Shown one piece after another: positions 34,109-44,916 of a stretch of 64,000 nucleotides of DNA. How positions within the stretch are numbered: the first letter of the stretch is position 1; each line of letters begins with the position of its first letter. The DNA lies in assembly GCA_028015205.1 (NCBI GenBank), contig CM051521.1, forward strand, positions 88,574,513 through 88,638,512. The letters run 5' to 3'. This DNA is from Mytilisepta virgata (lineage: Eukaryota; Mollusca; Bivalvia; Mytilida; Mytilidae). The translations under genes and the position numbers were made by a program. The notes under the pieces were generated by a model that made no database searches, was not told the origin of the DNA, and was given only the letters and a program-made list of their open reading frames with translations.

Positions 34109-37100
34109 ATGGCGAAGAGCTTCATACTGCATAAAGATGCAAAGCGTCTTAATATTGGAGACAGTGACCTGACAACACAAAGAATATCAGCTATTTTCCA
34201 GGTGAATATTTTTCTTTTCAAGAATGTTTGGAAAGATTCTTTTAATAAGGATAAAGAAAGCCGGGAACAAGTTGTCTTAGAATAAAAAATACACAATATC
34301 ACTTTCATTCCTTCAAAATAATATATTAATCCCAAAGTCCGTGCTACAAACTGTGATTATCAATTAACGATAAATATAATGTATGGCATAGGCGGCGGAA
34401 CAAAATTGAAAGTGTGTGTGTGTGGGGGGGGGGGGGGGGGGGGGCTGGGGCAAAAAAAACCCCAAAACATTTTTACTCCGAATTTAGGGGGCAAAATCAT
34501 TGTTTTCTCCTGTTCCGACGCTTATGAATATAGAATTATGTAGCCTTTGTAATACCCAAATACCTAACTCTACAAAATCATTCTTTCTAACAAATTGACT
34601 GATTTTGTTATATTAACAACAGTTGAGCCCACATTAATTGCTTCAAACAAACTTTGAAAATAGAAAAAAACTTATAATAACTATGATGAGTGTTAGTGAC
34701 CATTTTTCAGAAATTGAAAGAGGACGGTATAAAAACATCAAAAGAGGCAACACAACATGTCAAAAATGTAATTTAAATGAGATAGAGGATAAAATATATT
34801 TGTTCTTCAATTGTCAAAAATATGACATTTTGAGGCAAGATTAGTTCAATAACCTCATTGAAATACAACCAAGCATTAATAATTATTTGCATTTTGAAAA
34901 ACTAAAACTTATTTTATCTTCTAACGATCTTATGCGGTTTGTTGCTCCATTTATAAAAAAAGTCCATAGTACTGAGGAAAGTGGACTCTACAGCTGCATA
35001 ATATATGTATTTGTTTACACATTTTTTTTTATGTATTTCTGTTCCACTTTAAATTTATGTTACTTTAATGTTTAAATAATGCTGTCAATCCTTCGGGTAT
35101 AAATTTGCATTTCAAATAAAGAATTATTATTTATAATAAACAAGCGGCATGTGCTTTTGAATCAGCTCCAATAGGAAAACACTGTCCCACATAGCCGCTA
35201 CCACCGCCTATAGAAAGTAGAATATACCGTGGGAGAACCATTGGAAAATCTGCGGCGCATGAGTTTTTTTAAAAAAAAGGTAGTTTGCTTCCCAATAAAT
35301 GCAGAAAAAATGCAAGGTTAGAAAAAACGTTTTATCAAGGTAATTGGCCATTTATATAATGACTACGTTTATATATACATACATGTACAGTCTATTGAAA
35401 AAGATATAAGCATTTATTTCTATAAAATTTCATTGTCTACATTAAAATCGCGCTTACAAAAATGAAAACTGTACAAGGTTGAACGTTTGTATCTGGTGTG
35501 GGTATTAAAATGTTATCAGAGAGAAATCTCGGGAATGAAAAAAAAGTGGACTTTCGGTAAGTGAAAAATAATATTAAATACATTTATACATTCAGGTCAA
35601 ACCAGACGGCCTTTACCTGGAAGACGATATTACTAGAGAAACATTTTTCCCGACCATAGAAATGTTTCCCATTAACAACATGCGTGACAAAGGGTCTTTT
35701 GCTGTGTGTGGAACACCCCTTGTGGCTACAGAATTCCCAAATTTTGGAGCTGCCAGTTTGCACTCGACTTTATGGTCTACTGGATCTGGACAAGCTGGAC
35801 CCTCTTCCTCATTTAGGCCACAGACTGCGTTCCAGCACCCTGTGAATGCACGTCGGACAAAGACCTTTCGCAAACAAGTACTTGTCGCCGATCTAAATGA
35901 CGGAGAGCTAAATGTGTACAGTAAGTATAAATTAATATCATCTTTATATTAATTGTAAGTCAGGATTGAAGTATTCTATACTATAGACAGCAAGAATATG
36001 AAGGAAAGTGATTGACTGGTCACTGTTTGCGTCCGTTCGTTTAGTTATGGTCATAGAAATAGTTAATATGTAAATATCATAGTGTGGAAACTGTGTATTT
36101 TACGATTTCATTTTAAGTGTAATAGCGGAGAATTTCGAATGTTGTCTCCCGCCTTTCGCGAAAGCGGGGACTATAGAATTCGGCTTTTCGTCTGTCCTTC
36201 CGTCAGTCCGTCCGGAATTTGGTTTCCGGCGCATAACTTCTAACTTCTGTTAGCCTTCATGGATTTAACTCAAACATATACAGGTGAAGGAAGACACCTT
36301 TTGATTTTGGGATGAGCTAGTAGGTCGAAGTTCAAAGTCACACGTGCTTAATAAAAATAGATTTTTTAATGTTGATTTGCAAGGCGAGAAACATGAGCAC
36401 TGCTCTTGTTAATTAATACACTTAAAGATGACTTTTTGTTTTCTGCAATAATTCTCAATTTTACATGCTTTTTATTTTCCAGCTTCAGTGCACGTAAATA
36501 TATCCGAAAATATGAGAGTAAAAGAAATTTCCAAGTCTATACAAGAAATCCTCAATACTGAAGAAACCTTTACCATATGTGACTCTAAAGGGATAGAGAT
36601 TACAGACAGCCAGGAAACGAGAGGTATTTTAAACTCATATTAAAACACGTTTGACATAACCCTTTGTACCTCATCATACATATTTTGGCCCTTGACACCG
36701 TTGTAAGGCTGAATTATCTGTCCCTATCCATTCTCCAATATTTTTCTACTTCACCTGCTCTCCCCAACCAATTTACGCTTTTTTTATCTTTATTTTTCCA
36801 ATTGATTGTTATCTAACTTATTCTCAACCTGATTGTGCAGGAAATATTTGCGATCACCATAAAAAATCAATCAATAATTTTGCTCAATTCCAAGACTCCT
36901 ATAATAAACTTTACAGCTCACTTTGTCCTAGCTAGATCAGGTCCCAGTTATATACAATATATGTACATTCTCAAAAAATATACGGTTTATTTGTACGATC
37001 CTTATGGGTAGAAATGCGAGGTTTACCAAACATTTCTCGCCCGTTTCGGGGCGAATACAAATAAACTTATATTTTATGATAATATACGTATTGCTTTTAT

Positions 37101-39333
37101 CCTGCAACACTAAATTCTTATCTGTTTGAGCTAAATGGTATTAAAATGGAACATTCATAGCTGATTTGAAGAAGGAACGTTTTTGGTGCGTAATCTAGGG
37201 AAACACGACGTCCTAAACACTGTGAACCAGAACGCAATGCAAAATATCGTTGAATGTGAGGACAAGGTACCAGGAGACTATATTGGACTACTGATCCAAT
37301 ATCGAAAGCAATATTGGGCAGGCTATATTTTCAGCTAAAGGCGTAGTTGCAGGATAGAATTAAGAACTGGTGAACTAAATGCCTCCGTACTAGTGGCGAG
37401 TCTTATATACATATATATTAAGCATTTGGTATGTATTTCAATGCGTAATCTCATCTGACATTATTGTCCAATTAAAGCATACATTTTTCAGTGAATGCAA
37501 GCCTTTAATAAAATTGTTATATGTTATAATTTTAGCGCTGGAGTTCTGGAAAACACCGAACAGAAAGGTACATGCGGTTAAATCTTCAGAGCTACCAAGA
37601 CTTGTTCACAAGTCAAAGAGGAAAAGGTTGGAAGTTATTTTAAAACTAGAAAAAACTGTGAACATAGCTCGAAAAGAAATACCCCACTCCCTAAAATAGG
37701 ATGGATGGGTTAAAGCCATGTTTTGCTATGCGGGGTTTGTCCTGACCATGAATGAAATACTTGTGACTGAACGCTAAGCAGCCAGCAATCAACCAATCAA
37801 AGTGGGGGTGTAAATCTCCTTAACATTATGATTTTTTAGAAACAATAAAGGATTACAAAGCATAGATTACTAGACGTTTCCAATATGGCTAAATTATTCA
37901 TCTATTTTTTACTAAACCTGGATTAATCAGCGAATGGGTCATTTACAACCCGCATCTTTTAACCGTGGACTTTTCAAGCATTTGACAATTGAACTGACCA
38001 ATGAAACTAAATCTCGCTCACTTCAATCACAATATCCGTATTTTTCATCTGACATTTCAAAAGCATTCAAAAGAAAATTGTCATTTTTTAATTGAAGCGA
38101 TTTATATTTATAGTGTGCAGTTTTGGAAAAGACCATAGCTAATTAAAATACGATCGTTGTAATCGGCTATTCTTTTGGTCCATAGTCTCTTTGGGTCTTT
38201 TAACATTTTGTTGGAGTCAATGATAGCCTCATTGGCACTGAGTTCACTTGTTACTCAATTAGGTTGAATTTAGTTATTTATTATAATAGTGGATTTTGAA
38301 ACAAATTATACCAACTGTCATCTTTTCGGGTTGCGATATCAGAGCCCGGGGCCTCAAAACCTGAGAATTTACTTAAGTCTGATCATATTCTTAACTTCCA
38401 TGGTTACATCTAAATACTTAGATGATATTGACTGAGAATGAAAATTTGAGTAAAGAAATGCTCAGCAAAAAGATTTCTTTATGTTATCAGAGGAAGGCAT
38501 TTTTAGCGTACTCCTTTTCGAACTCGACAATGTACCTATAATCAACCGTGAAGTTAAAGAAGAAGAAATATATGTGCTGGACCTTCCATCTGTAGCAACC
38601 TATTGGACCATTTTTCAGACATTTAAGATATTTTTCAAATAGTATTTGGAATGACTTCATTGGTCAAATTTCAATGCCTTGACTAGGCTACTAGGGAACT
38701 TCGTTCTTTTACATCTACAAAAGTCTAATTTAGAATTACTACTATATTGTAATACTGAAGTACAATGTATTTATTGGTTATGTATGAGGAAATGCATGTG
38801 AATAATTTTTTCTGATAAGACACTTATTTCACGCGATTATTTTAAAAATTTTCAGGTCAAACGTTCGAGATGAGAATTTAGAAAGTGAAAATCGCCTTAG
38901 GATAGAAGATCTCTTGGAAAACTTAGAAATAAACACAAAATTAGAGGTTCAAAATATGAGAGATGACCTGAAAGAAAGTATTGGTGAACAGACAGAGGAA
39001 ATTATGGGCTCAATCAGTCAAATCAAAACATCCCTTGCAAATGCCAGTACAAAACTTGAAAACCTTGATGAAAGGGTCAGCGATGTAAAGAACGAAACAT
39101 ATGTGACGTCAGCTTTGAGGGAGATTTTAAGATGTAAGGTGTGCACTCAAGTACCGGTAAATACAGTCATTGTTGCCGCCTGTTGTGGTCAAGTGTTGGG
39201 GTGCGGGACATGCGTTCAGAAATGCCTTGCAGAAAATGAATTTTGCATTTTGTGTAAAAACGAGAATGTTGTTGATAAAATAGTAGAACTTAAAGGCTTT
39301 CAGATGGTTCTGGATAAGTTCCAATCTACATAA
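34109..39333 (+). CDS. RING-like accessory protein of the TIR element, five exons (predicted)
   Basis: Exons by eye: 34,109-34,201, 35,596-35,920, 36,483-36,623, 37,536-37,626 and 38,856-39,333. They join in frame to 375 codons. The first three donors are good (CAG/GTGAAT, ACA/GTAAGT, GAG/GTATTT) and all four acceptors end in AG after a T-rich tract. The fourth donor (AAAAG/GTTGGA) is weak but is the only phase-compatible one I found; without it exon 4 ends at TAG 37,697. The N-terminal half starts MAKSFILHKDAKRLNIGD, continues with LYLEDDITRETFFP and has no fold I can name. Residues ~235-300 look coiled-coil. A RING/U-box-like cluster follows: C310-x2-C313, C326-C327, C333-x2-C336, C340, C347-x2-C350. 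The pattern is common to ubiquitin-ligase-type or structural zinc domains; the partner of an integrase in a mobile element suggests a role in transposition, but that is inference. Confidence 0.6.
34420..34447 (+). repeat. Poly(G) run in intron 1
   Basis: A GTGTGTG(T) segment runs into about 22 consecutive G. Low complexity only. Confidence 0.8.
34609..35135 (+). pseudogene. LINE 3' fragment inside intron 1
   Basis: Translation in two frames gives SDHFSEIERGRYKNIKRG, CQKCNLNEIEDKIYLFFNCQ (the cysteine motif of a LINE C-terminus) and, after a stop, LRLF-like and FIKKVHSTEESG. It ends with CAAATAAAGAATTATTATTT, a LINE-type 3' tail with a poly(A) signal. It is a 5'-truncated insertion younger than the host element, related to 4,438-5,420. 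Confidence 0.6.
36147..36410 (+). repeat. Hairpin plus GTCCGTCC-type dispersed repeat (intron 2)
   Basis: The hairpin CTCCCGCCTTTCGCGAAAGC with GGGGA closing the stem (36,146-36,170) is followed by CGTCTGTCCTTCCGTCAGTC and then GGTTTCCGGCGCATAACTTC. The architecture matches 14,363, 39,672 and (inverted) 42,588, with unrelated sequence in the stem. Confidence 0.6.
36975..37080. mobile_element. Hairpin element in intron 3
   Basis: Outer arms AAATATACGGTTTATTTGTA and ATACAAATAAACTTATATTT pair with a few mismatches. An inner pair AGAAATG / CATTTCT frames a short loop, followed by GCCCGTTTCGGGGC, itself a small hairpin. No ORF. Confidence 0.55.
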
Positions 39334-39552
39334 ATCACCTAATTTATGCATCAATGATTATTGGGGGACTAATTCACAGGACATGCAGAGATTGATATAA
39401 TTTTTCATGCAGTTGAGCTGAAAGGATTTCAGAGAATTATTAATATTACATTACTTATTTGAAAACATGTACAAGCAAGTTCATAGTACGACTCTTTAGA
39501 ATTCCAGAGTTGAATTTGTAGGTAGGTTAAACCGTTTGAACAGTTAGTTTAT

Positions 39553-39558
39553 AATAAA
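39553..39558 (+). promoter_or_regulatory. Candidate poly(A) signal of the RING-like gene
   Basis: AATAAA about 220 bases after the stop at 39,333, within TATAATAAAGT. Confidence 0.4.
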
Positions 39559-39671
39559 GTAATTGAGTTGAAAATATTTTATATGGTTTTGTTTTTTAGA
39601 CTACTTGCTTAAAACGCCATGTGAGCTTTTGTCATTATCTGGTGTCCACCTGTCGTCCATGTATCTCATAT

Positions 39672-40240
39672 TTATACCCCATGCAACAAAGTTGCAAGAG
39701 GTATAATTTGTTTTGACCCGTCAGTCCTATTATGCTTTCCAAACAATACTTTGAGAACGGATTGATGAAATGTCTTATAACATGTCACAAAGGTTTACAA
39801 AATACAGATCAGGTTGGAATTGGGGTTCGATCAAATTTCTTATTCTATAGAGTTATGGCCCTTGATTGACTGAAAATATGAAAAATGTACCTTTTACAGA
39901 CGAACACAGGAGGGATTGTGATATTTTCTTCAAACTTGCCACAAAGGCTAATGACTTTAAAATACAGATCACGTTCGAAGTTGGATTCGATCAAATTTCT
40001 TATTCTAGAGTTACGGCGCTTTACCGTTTCAAGACAATAACTTTAGAGCGGATTTTCTTCAAACTTGGCACAAAAATCGGTCGTCATATAGATGTGTCTT
40101 TTGATTAAAAAATTATATGACAGATAAATTAAAAAAAAAAAAAAAATATTTATTGCCATGCACAAAACTTATGTGCCATCTGTAGCAAAAGGGGAAGGTG
40201 GGACGCATGGGGTAGGTGAGCTTGCTCACTAAGGTTCTTT
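39672..40240 (+). repeat. Hairpin-led tandem-repeat element
   Basis: The hairpin TATACCCCATGCAAC-AAA-GTTGCAAGAGGTATA (39,672-39,704) is followed by TTTGACCCGTCAGTCC and then about three ~130-150-bp units that share CGATCAAATTTCTTATTCTA, AGAGTTATGGC/AGAGTTACGGC and ACTTGGCACAAA or ACTTGCCACAAA. A short frame at 39,866-40,108 is repeat-derived. Confidence 0.65.
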
Positions 40241-41109
40241 AATTTCATCTGTTTGAGAACCAATACTCAATTTAACCAAACTTTGCAGTTATAGTTCTTA
40301 CATAGTCATATGGAAGTTGGGTTATTTAGGTCCTGATTCGGCAATAAAACACGGCATACATAATGGTTGTGCTTATTAATTCATCATTATATCTAACCGG
40401 ATTTTTAACATTTTGATCTCGAGCACTGCTGATGAATTGTCAGTCAACGAAATGGCCATACAGTGCATCAAATTTAATTCGGTATTTTGTGATATATTTT
40501 ATTACTAAACATAGGTAATCATCGATTATAAAGCCCACCTCTCTCCCCAAATATATTTGTCGACAACAAATTTCAATCTACTGTGAAATGTGTTATTAAA
40601 GCTTAAAAAATTAGTACCAGTAACCTACCTTTACCTGGATAGGTCAAAGGTCATAGTTGAGATATGGCTCAGTTTAACTCCGACTTAACTTTAGCTAAAT
40701 CTTTCAAGATTCAAATATAGATCGCAGTGCCATTCTTTTCCCTGGATGCTAGATGCATCTTTTAAGTATATCAATCTTAAAATATAAGTCAGAGGGATCT
40801 ACATTTGCATTAATGCTGCCATGAAACGGGACTAGCTCATAGTAGGTGAACTATGACTAGGTCTGACCGAAACTAAACTAATCACACAAACGTGAAATTT
40901 AGGTCACATTGGTGCCTCTGTCCGGATGCTACCATGCAACCCTGGATTACATGACTCTAGAACTGCTATAAGTTTGACATACATTTAACTAGTCGGTAAA
41001 GTAGCCAATCAACCATTAAATATAGGTCACAATGTCGTACATTCTGTCTGAATGTTGTAAAGCTACCCAGTGAGTTGTATCTATGTGTTTCTAGTACACT
41101 TCATGTACA
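40241..41109. other. Central gap of the element, degraded repeats
   Basis: Loose repetition of TATAGGTCACA / TTAGGTCACATTGG and AACTTTAGCTAAA-type words suggests a decayed ~150-bp array. No gene. Confidence 0.35.
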
Positions 41110-41308
41110 GGGCCCAGTTGTTCAAATGTTAATCACTTTTTTCACTTTCCATTATTTCGATTGTTAAGTAATATTTCTGTACAAAATTTTGCATACACAC
41201 ACAAAGTCATAGGATTAACCCATCAGAAAATTTTCAGTCATTAGGCATAACCAAAGAAGTGAAAATTTGAAACCAGAAACTGTGGTTAACTTTTGAACAA
41301 CTGGACCC
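41110..41308. mobile_element. MITE-like element, 199 bp
   Basis: Terminal inverted repeats GGGCCCAGTTGTTCAAATGT at the left and, reverse-complemented, GGGTCCAGTTGTTCAAAAGT at the right. The following bases TAATCAC / TAACCAC also pair. No ORF and no certain target duplication. Confidence 0.7.
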
Positions 41309-41658
41309 AGATGTTTAGAAAGAGCTATCTCTAACCCAAACTTTAGACAGGTGTGGATGCCGATGGTACTCCAGCAGCAACGGAAGATGTCCGATTGTTA
41401 AACTGGATTCAATGGAAATGTAACAATATTATTTCCGTTATTTTTACATTAAAAAAAATAAGTTTCGGTATGCAACGACGGTCAAAAAACCGAATTTTCC
41501 GAGTGTAACCTTATAATATGGAGTTATTTCCCAATATGAAAAATAACAATATGCGATCATAAAATAAAAGTAATACTTTCTGGCGTATAAATGATTACTT
41601 CAAGTTTTATTTTATAAAATAAGCAAATATGGCAAATAAATAAAACCCATTGAACGAA

Positions 41659-42590
41659 AGGCTCCAAGGAGCCTCAATCGCTCACCTACTCGATTGTTTC
41701 CCATTGGATTTAAAAATCTTGTGGTTCTCAAGAAGAGGATCAAAATGTGAAAAGTAAACGGACATAAGGTGATGGTTTGTAACTTAAAACTATTAATGTA
41801 CGTAAAAGTAACAGTTGTACCTTTCTAGGTCGACATATTTTGACGACTACTTGAAGTGTAAATGATCATGATTCTTTATATATAAAGATAACTAGAAAAT
41901 GTGACTATAAGACACGGATGCCCTGTCCTAAAAACAACATGGGTTTTGTATATCCAGTTGTTAAAATGAAAAATGAAGTTTATAACGGGGCAAATATATG
42001 GTACAGAACTGTGTTGTACTTTAAAAAACCAAAATTGTTTTGTTTAAGTATCATTGACAACAAGATTTCTAAGATATTGGGCTAAGGCAGTATGGAATTG
42101 ATTTCTTTTATTATATGTTCTAATGAGCAGATTTAAAAAAAAACCTTTTCAAATGCAAGAAATATGAGGAAATGGACCTAAACATAAACCTTAAGCAAAG
42201 TCATTTGACCATGAAATGTAGGTCAATGTGACTCAAATATTGCTGAATAGCGTAGTACTATACAAGAGGACTGTAGTGGTGAAAAATCGTTGATATATAG
42301 ATAAGATTCTGATAAGTTGACCCTTATGTAGTAAAAATGAACCTAAACGCAAAACTTAACCAAAGTCACTGAAGCATAAATGTAGGTCATAGCGACCCAA
42401 GTGTTGCTGAACTGTGTTGTACTATACAAGAGGACTGTAGTGGTGAAATATCATTGCTATATTACTATAGGTTTCTGAGAAATGAGGCTTAACACAAAAC
42501 CTAAGCGAATCGGGACGTACGTACGGACGGGGGGACGGACGGACAAGGGCCATTCCATATGCCCCAGCCACATTCGTGGCGAGGCATAAA
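41659..42590 (-). repeat. Hairpin-flanked tandem-repeat element
   Basis: The left edge holds a perfect hairpin AGGCTCC-AA-GGAGCCT (41,659-41,674). The right edge has a hairpin TATGCCCCAGCCAC-ATTC-GTGGCGAGGCATA (42,558-42,588) next to ACGGACGGGGGGACGGACGG. Between them two clear ~150-bp units share GTACTATACAAGAGGACTGT and AGTGGTGAAA(A/T)ATC. On the minus strand the order is hairpin, GTCCGTCC tract, then tandem units, as in the other three members of this architecture. Confidence 0.7.
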
Positions 42591-42707
42591 AAGTGCTGTC
42601 GACCGCAGAAGACCAAATTTAATTAAAATTAGACTACCATAGACCTAATATTTCACACAAAGAAGAAGGTTTTCTAAAAATTGACTCCACAATAATTGCT
42701 AAGGTTT

Positions 42708-42713
42708 TTTATT
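42708..42713 (-). promoter_or_regulatory. Candidate poly(A) signal of the integrase gene
   Basis: AATAAA on the minus strand, about 95 bases after the stop codon at 42,807. Confidence 0.45.
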
Positions 42714-42806
42714 CATTCATATAACTAAAACCAAAATAAATTTCGAGTAACATATGTACATGTATCGATTTATTTCAAGATGAGAACAGAATTACGGTAT
42801 TTCATC

Positions 42807-44556
42807 TTAACCCGATAAGGCTGAAGTTATATTTATATATGTAATAAGTGCGTCCTTAAAATACAAAGGATTTCCATTTACGAGACAAAACATTATTGGA
42901 TTTATATCTGGAAAAACTTGACTGAACAAAAAGTCTCTCCTTTCTTTAAGAGCTTTGTCCGGCTCTAAGGGGTCAATCCCATATGGTCCCGGCATAGTAA
43001 GACTTCCCCCATCTTGTATATACTGTGCAGCAATGACTTCGGAAGGAGGAAAAAAGATAGGTGGCAATCTTTGTGTGTGTAGATTTGATGTCAACAATCT
43101 GTCTGGTATGCCTTTGCCTGGTATTGAATGTGCATTCCACGAAGGAATAAAGTGTTGAAACCCTATATTGCAACAAGCCATAGTTAGTGTTGACACGCAA
43201 AACTTGGTAACTGGATCATTCATATCAACTTCAAAATCGTCCGACATTTTTCTCAAAATACACTTTAAAGGATAATTGATTCTTGAATTTACTTCAACCC
43301 ATTTTCTTTCAGCAGCATGATTTTGTCGAGACATTGTTTGAATGTATTCTGGTCTGTTAGTATTCGTCCTGTGTTGCTTTAAATTTTCCTGGTGGTACAA
43401 ACAAAGATAGAACTCTTTTCCGAAATCAACTCTTATTTGGTCAAACAATCCATACTTCAAGCATGTTGCTCTGTATACATTATCATATATCAAAAGATTG
43501 TTCTTGATCGGCATAAGGCCAAAGGCGGTAATTTTTCCACTAAATCCATCGCTTGCCAAAACCTCAGTTACACCAAATTCTGTAAGTTTTTCATTTTGAT
43601 CCATATGTAATTTATGTCCGGCGTACTCGGCATAATATGCGGATGGGTTAGTATTTCTTTCAACGCCAGCTCTACGCTGTGATACATAAAACGGAGAAAT
43701 CTCAAGTAATGACGACCTTACACTCCTTTCGCCAAGTCTGTAACCTTTCGATCTCAGAAAACCGGTAACAAGTTTTCGTCCATAAGTTGGTCCGGTAACT
43801 TGTACAGCTGATGTAGCTATGTTTTTTATTTCCGAGTTTGACAATCTCCCGTAATCATATTTGTGGATATTTTTTTCTTGACAGAATTTGTATATGCTTG
43901 ACTGACTTGAACCTATAAAAGAAGAATGCACACAAGTATTCTATATGAAATTCATAATTATATCATATAAAAAAGTTGATAGGCTAAAATGTCTCGCCTG
44001 GCTCCCATAATCTAACCTGGTAATTCAAACTGTACATTTGACCACTGTGTCGAGTTTGTGAAAATGAGGTCAAGGTCAGGTGACACCTGTTAGACTGACA
44101 TGTACACCTTACAATGTATTCATAGACTAAATAATTTTAACCTTGAAAATGAGGTCATTGACAAGGACATTTGACATATGACGGACAGAACGTGCAACAT
44201 AAGATATCTACCGACGCTCCCTCTGAATGGCCTAATCGGACGTATGGACTTACCGGACCCAATGGTGTACTTCCTGTCGAATATGAAAATTTTGGACTAA
44301 TAAAAATATACCAAACTTTCCATGCTCGTGGCATTTTTGGGGTCTACAATCTGTTAATAATTAAATGATATTTTTAAAACCCAAAAACAGTTGGCCTCTC
44401 CACGAAACATTTCCAACACCAAGTACAGATTATTGAATACAAACCTTTTGTTATTTTGAAATGCATCTTTAATGTACTGGACACTTCCGCACAAGTATAT
44501 CCTTGCTGTTCGATCATAATTCGAATGGCATCTTCATGATTTTCCAATGCAGACAT
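42807..44556 (-). CDS. rve/DDE-type integrase (transposase) of the TIR element, two exons
   Basis: Exon 1 is 44,556-44,445 (ATG, 37 codons plus one base). The intron starts GTTTGT and ends CTTCTTTTATAG. Exon 2 is 43,912-42,807. Joined length is 405 codons without a break. Exon 1 plus the start of exon 2 resembles a helix-turn-helix (IRIMIEQQGYTCAEVSSTL ... SIYKFCQEKNIH). The catalytic core has D142 in HMDQNEK, D200 in IRVDFGKEF and E239 in NHAAERKWVE, spacings close to the D,D-35-E of retroviral integrases. SRQNHAAER is typical of the stand-alone integrase family seen in fish, cnidarians and molluscs. Conserved SWNAHSIPGKGIP lies further on. The enzyme would cut the TIR ends and join them to staggered target DNA. 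Its start is 79 bp inside the right TIR. No stop or frameshift, so it is young or under selection. Confidence 0.8.
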
Positions 44557-44634
44557 CTTGGATATTTTGCATTAAAAGCCCGCGGAAATTCCAGCAAGCG
44601 CAATCGTGATAAAGATTTTCACTTTTTGGGAGTC

Positions 44635-44910
44635 TTCTTAATTTTTAATCAAAAATTTAAAAATTCAAATTTTCAAAAAGCGAAATTATCAAAACTGAAC
44701 ATACAGTTTAGTATTTTCAAAGTTTGATTAAAAATCTAAAATATTAAATTTTAAAACGTGTTTTAAAATTTTAGAATTTTAGATATTTGGTGAAATTTTC
44801 AAAATTTCAAAATTTTGGAATGTTGATATTTTAAAACTTTGATTAAAAATTGAAAAAAGTAAAATTTTAAAACTTTTTAAAACATTGAATTGTTAAGTGA
44901 TACACGGACC
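44635..44910 (-). repeat. Right terminal inverted repeat
   Basis: Reverse complement of the left TIR, ending TGTTAAGTGATACACGGACC. The integrase start codon is 79 bases inside, so the TIR probably provides its promoter. Confidence 0.85.
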
Positions 44911-44916
44911 TAATTT
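44911..44916 (+). repeat. Target-site duplication, right copy
   Basis: TAATTT, identical to 33,734-33,739. Confidence 0.8.

Larger units (their letters stand above)
33740..44910. mobile_element. 11.2-kb integrase-type DNA transposon with long TIRs (IS3EU-like)
   Basis: Both ends are inverted repeats of about 276 bp beginning GGTCCGTGTATCACTTAACA, flanked by an exact 6-bp duplication TAATTT. Inside are two convergent spliced genes: a RING-like protein (34,109-39,333, plus) and an rve/DDE integrase (44,556-42,807, minus). Each start codon lies within 100 bp of the inner edge of a TIR. Nested insertions (a LINE tail, several hairpin/tandem-repeat elements and a MITE) sit in the introns and in the central gap 39.6-42.7 kb. 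The coding exons are open. A 6-bp duplication fits integrase-type transposons. The IS3EU label comes from recalled family traits and needs a search. Polinton/Maverick is unlikely: no polymerase or capsid genes, and the element is too short. Confidence 0.8.

Noticed and set aside
42955..43608. Overlapping frames inside the integrase exon (42,955 +, 43,392 +, 42,973 -)
   Set aside because: They are shadows of the 374-codon integrase frame.
33740..44910. Polinton/Maverick or other virus-like element
   Set aside because: TIRs and 6-bp duplication fit, but there is no protein-primed polymerase, packaging ATPase, protease or capsid frame, and the integrase is of a different type.
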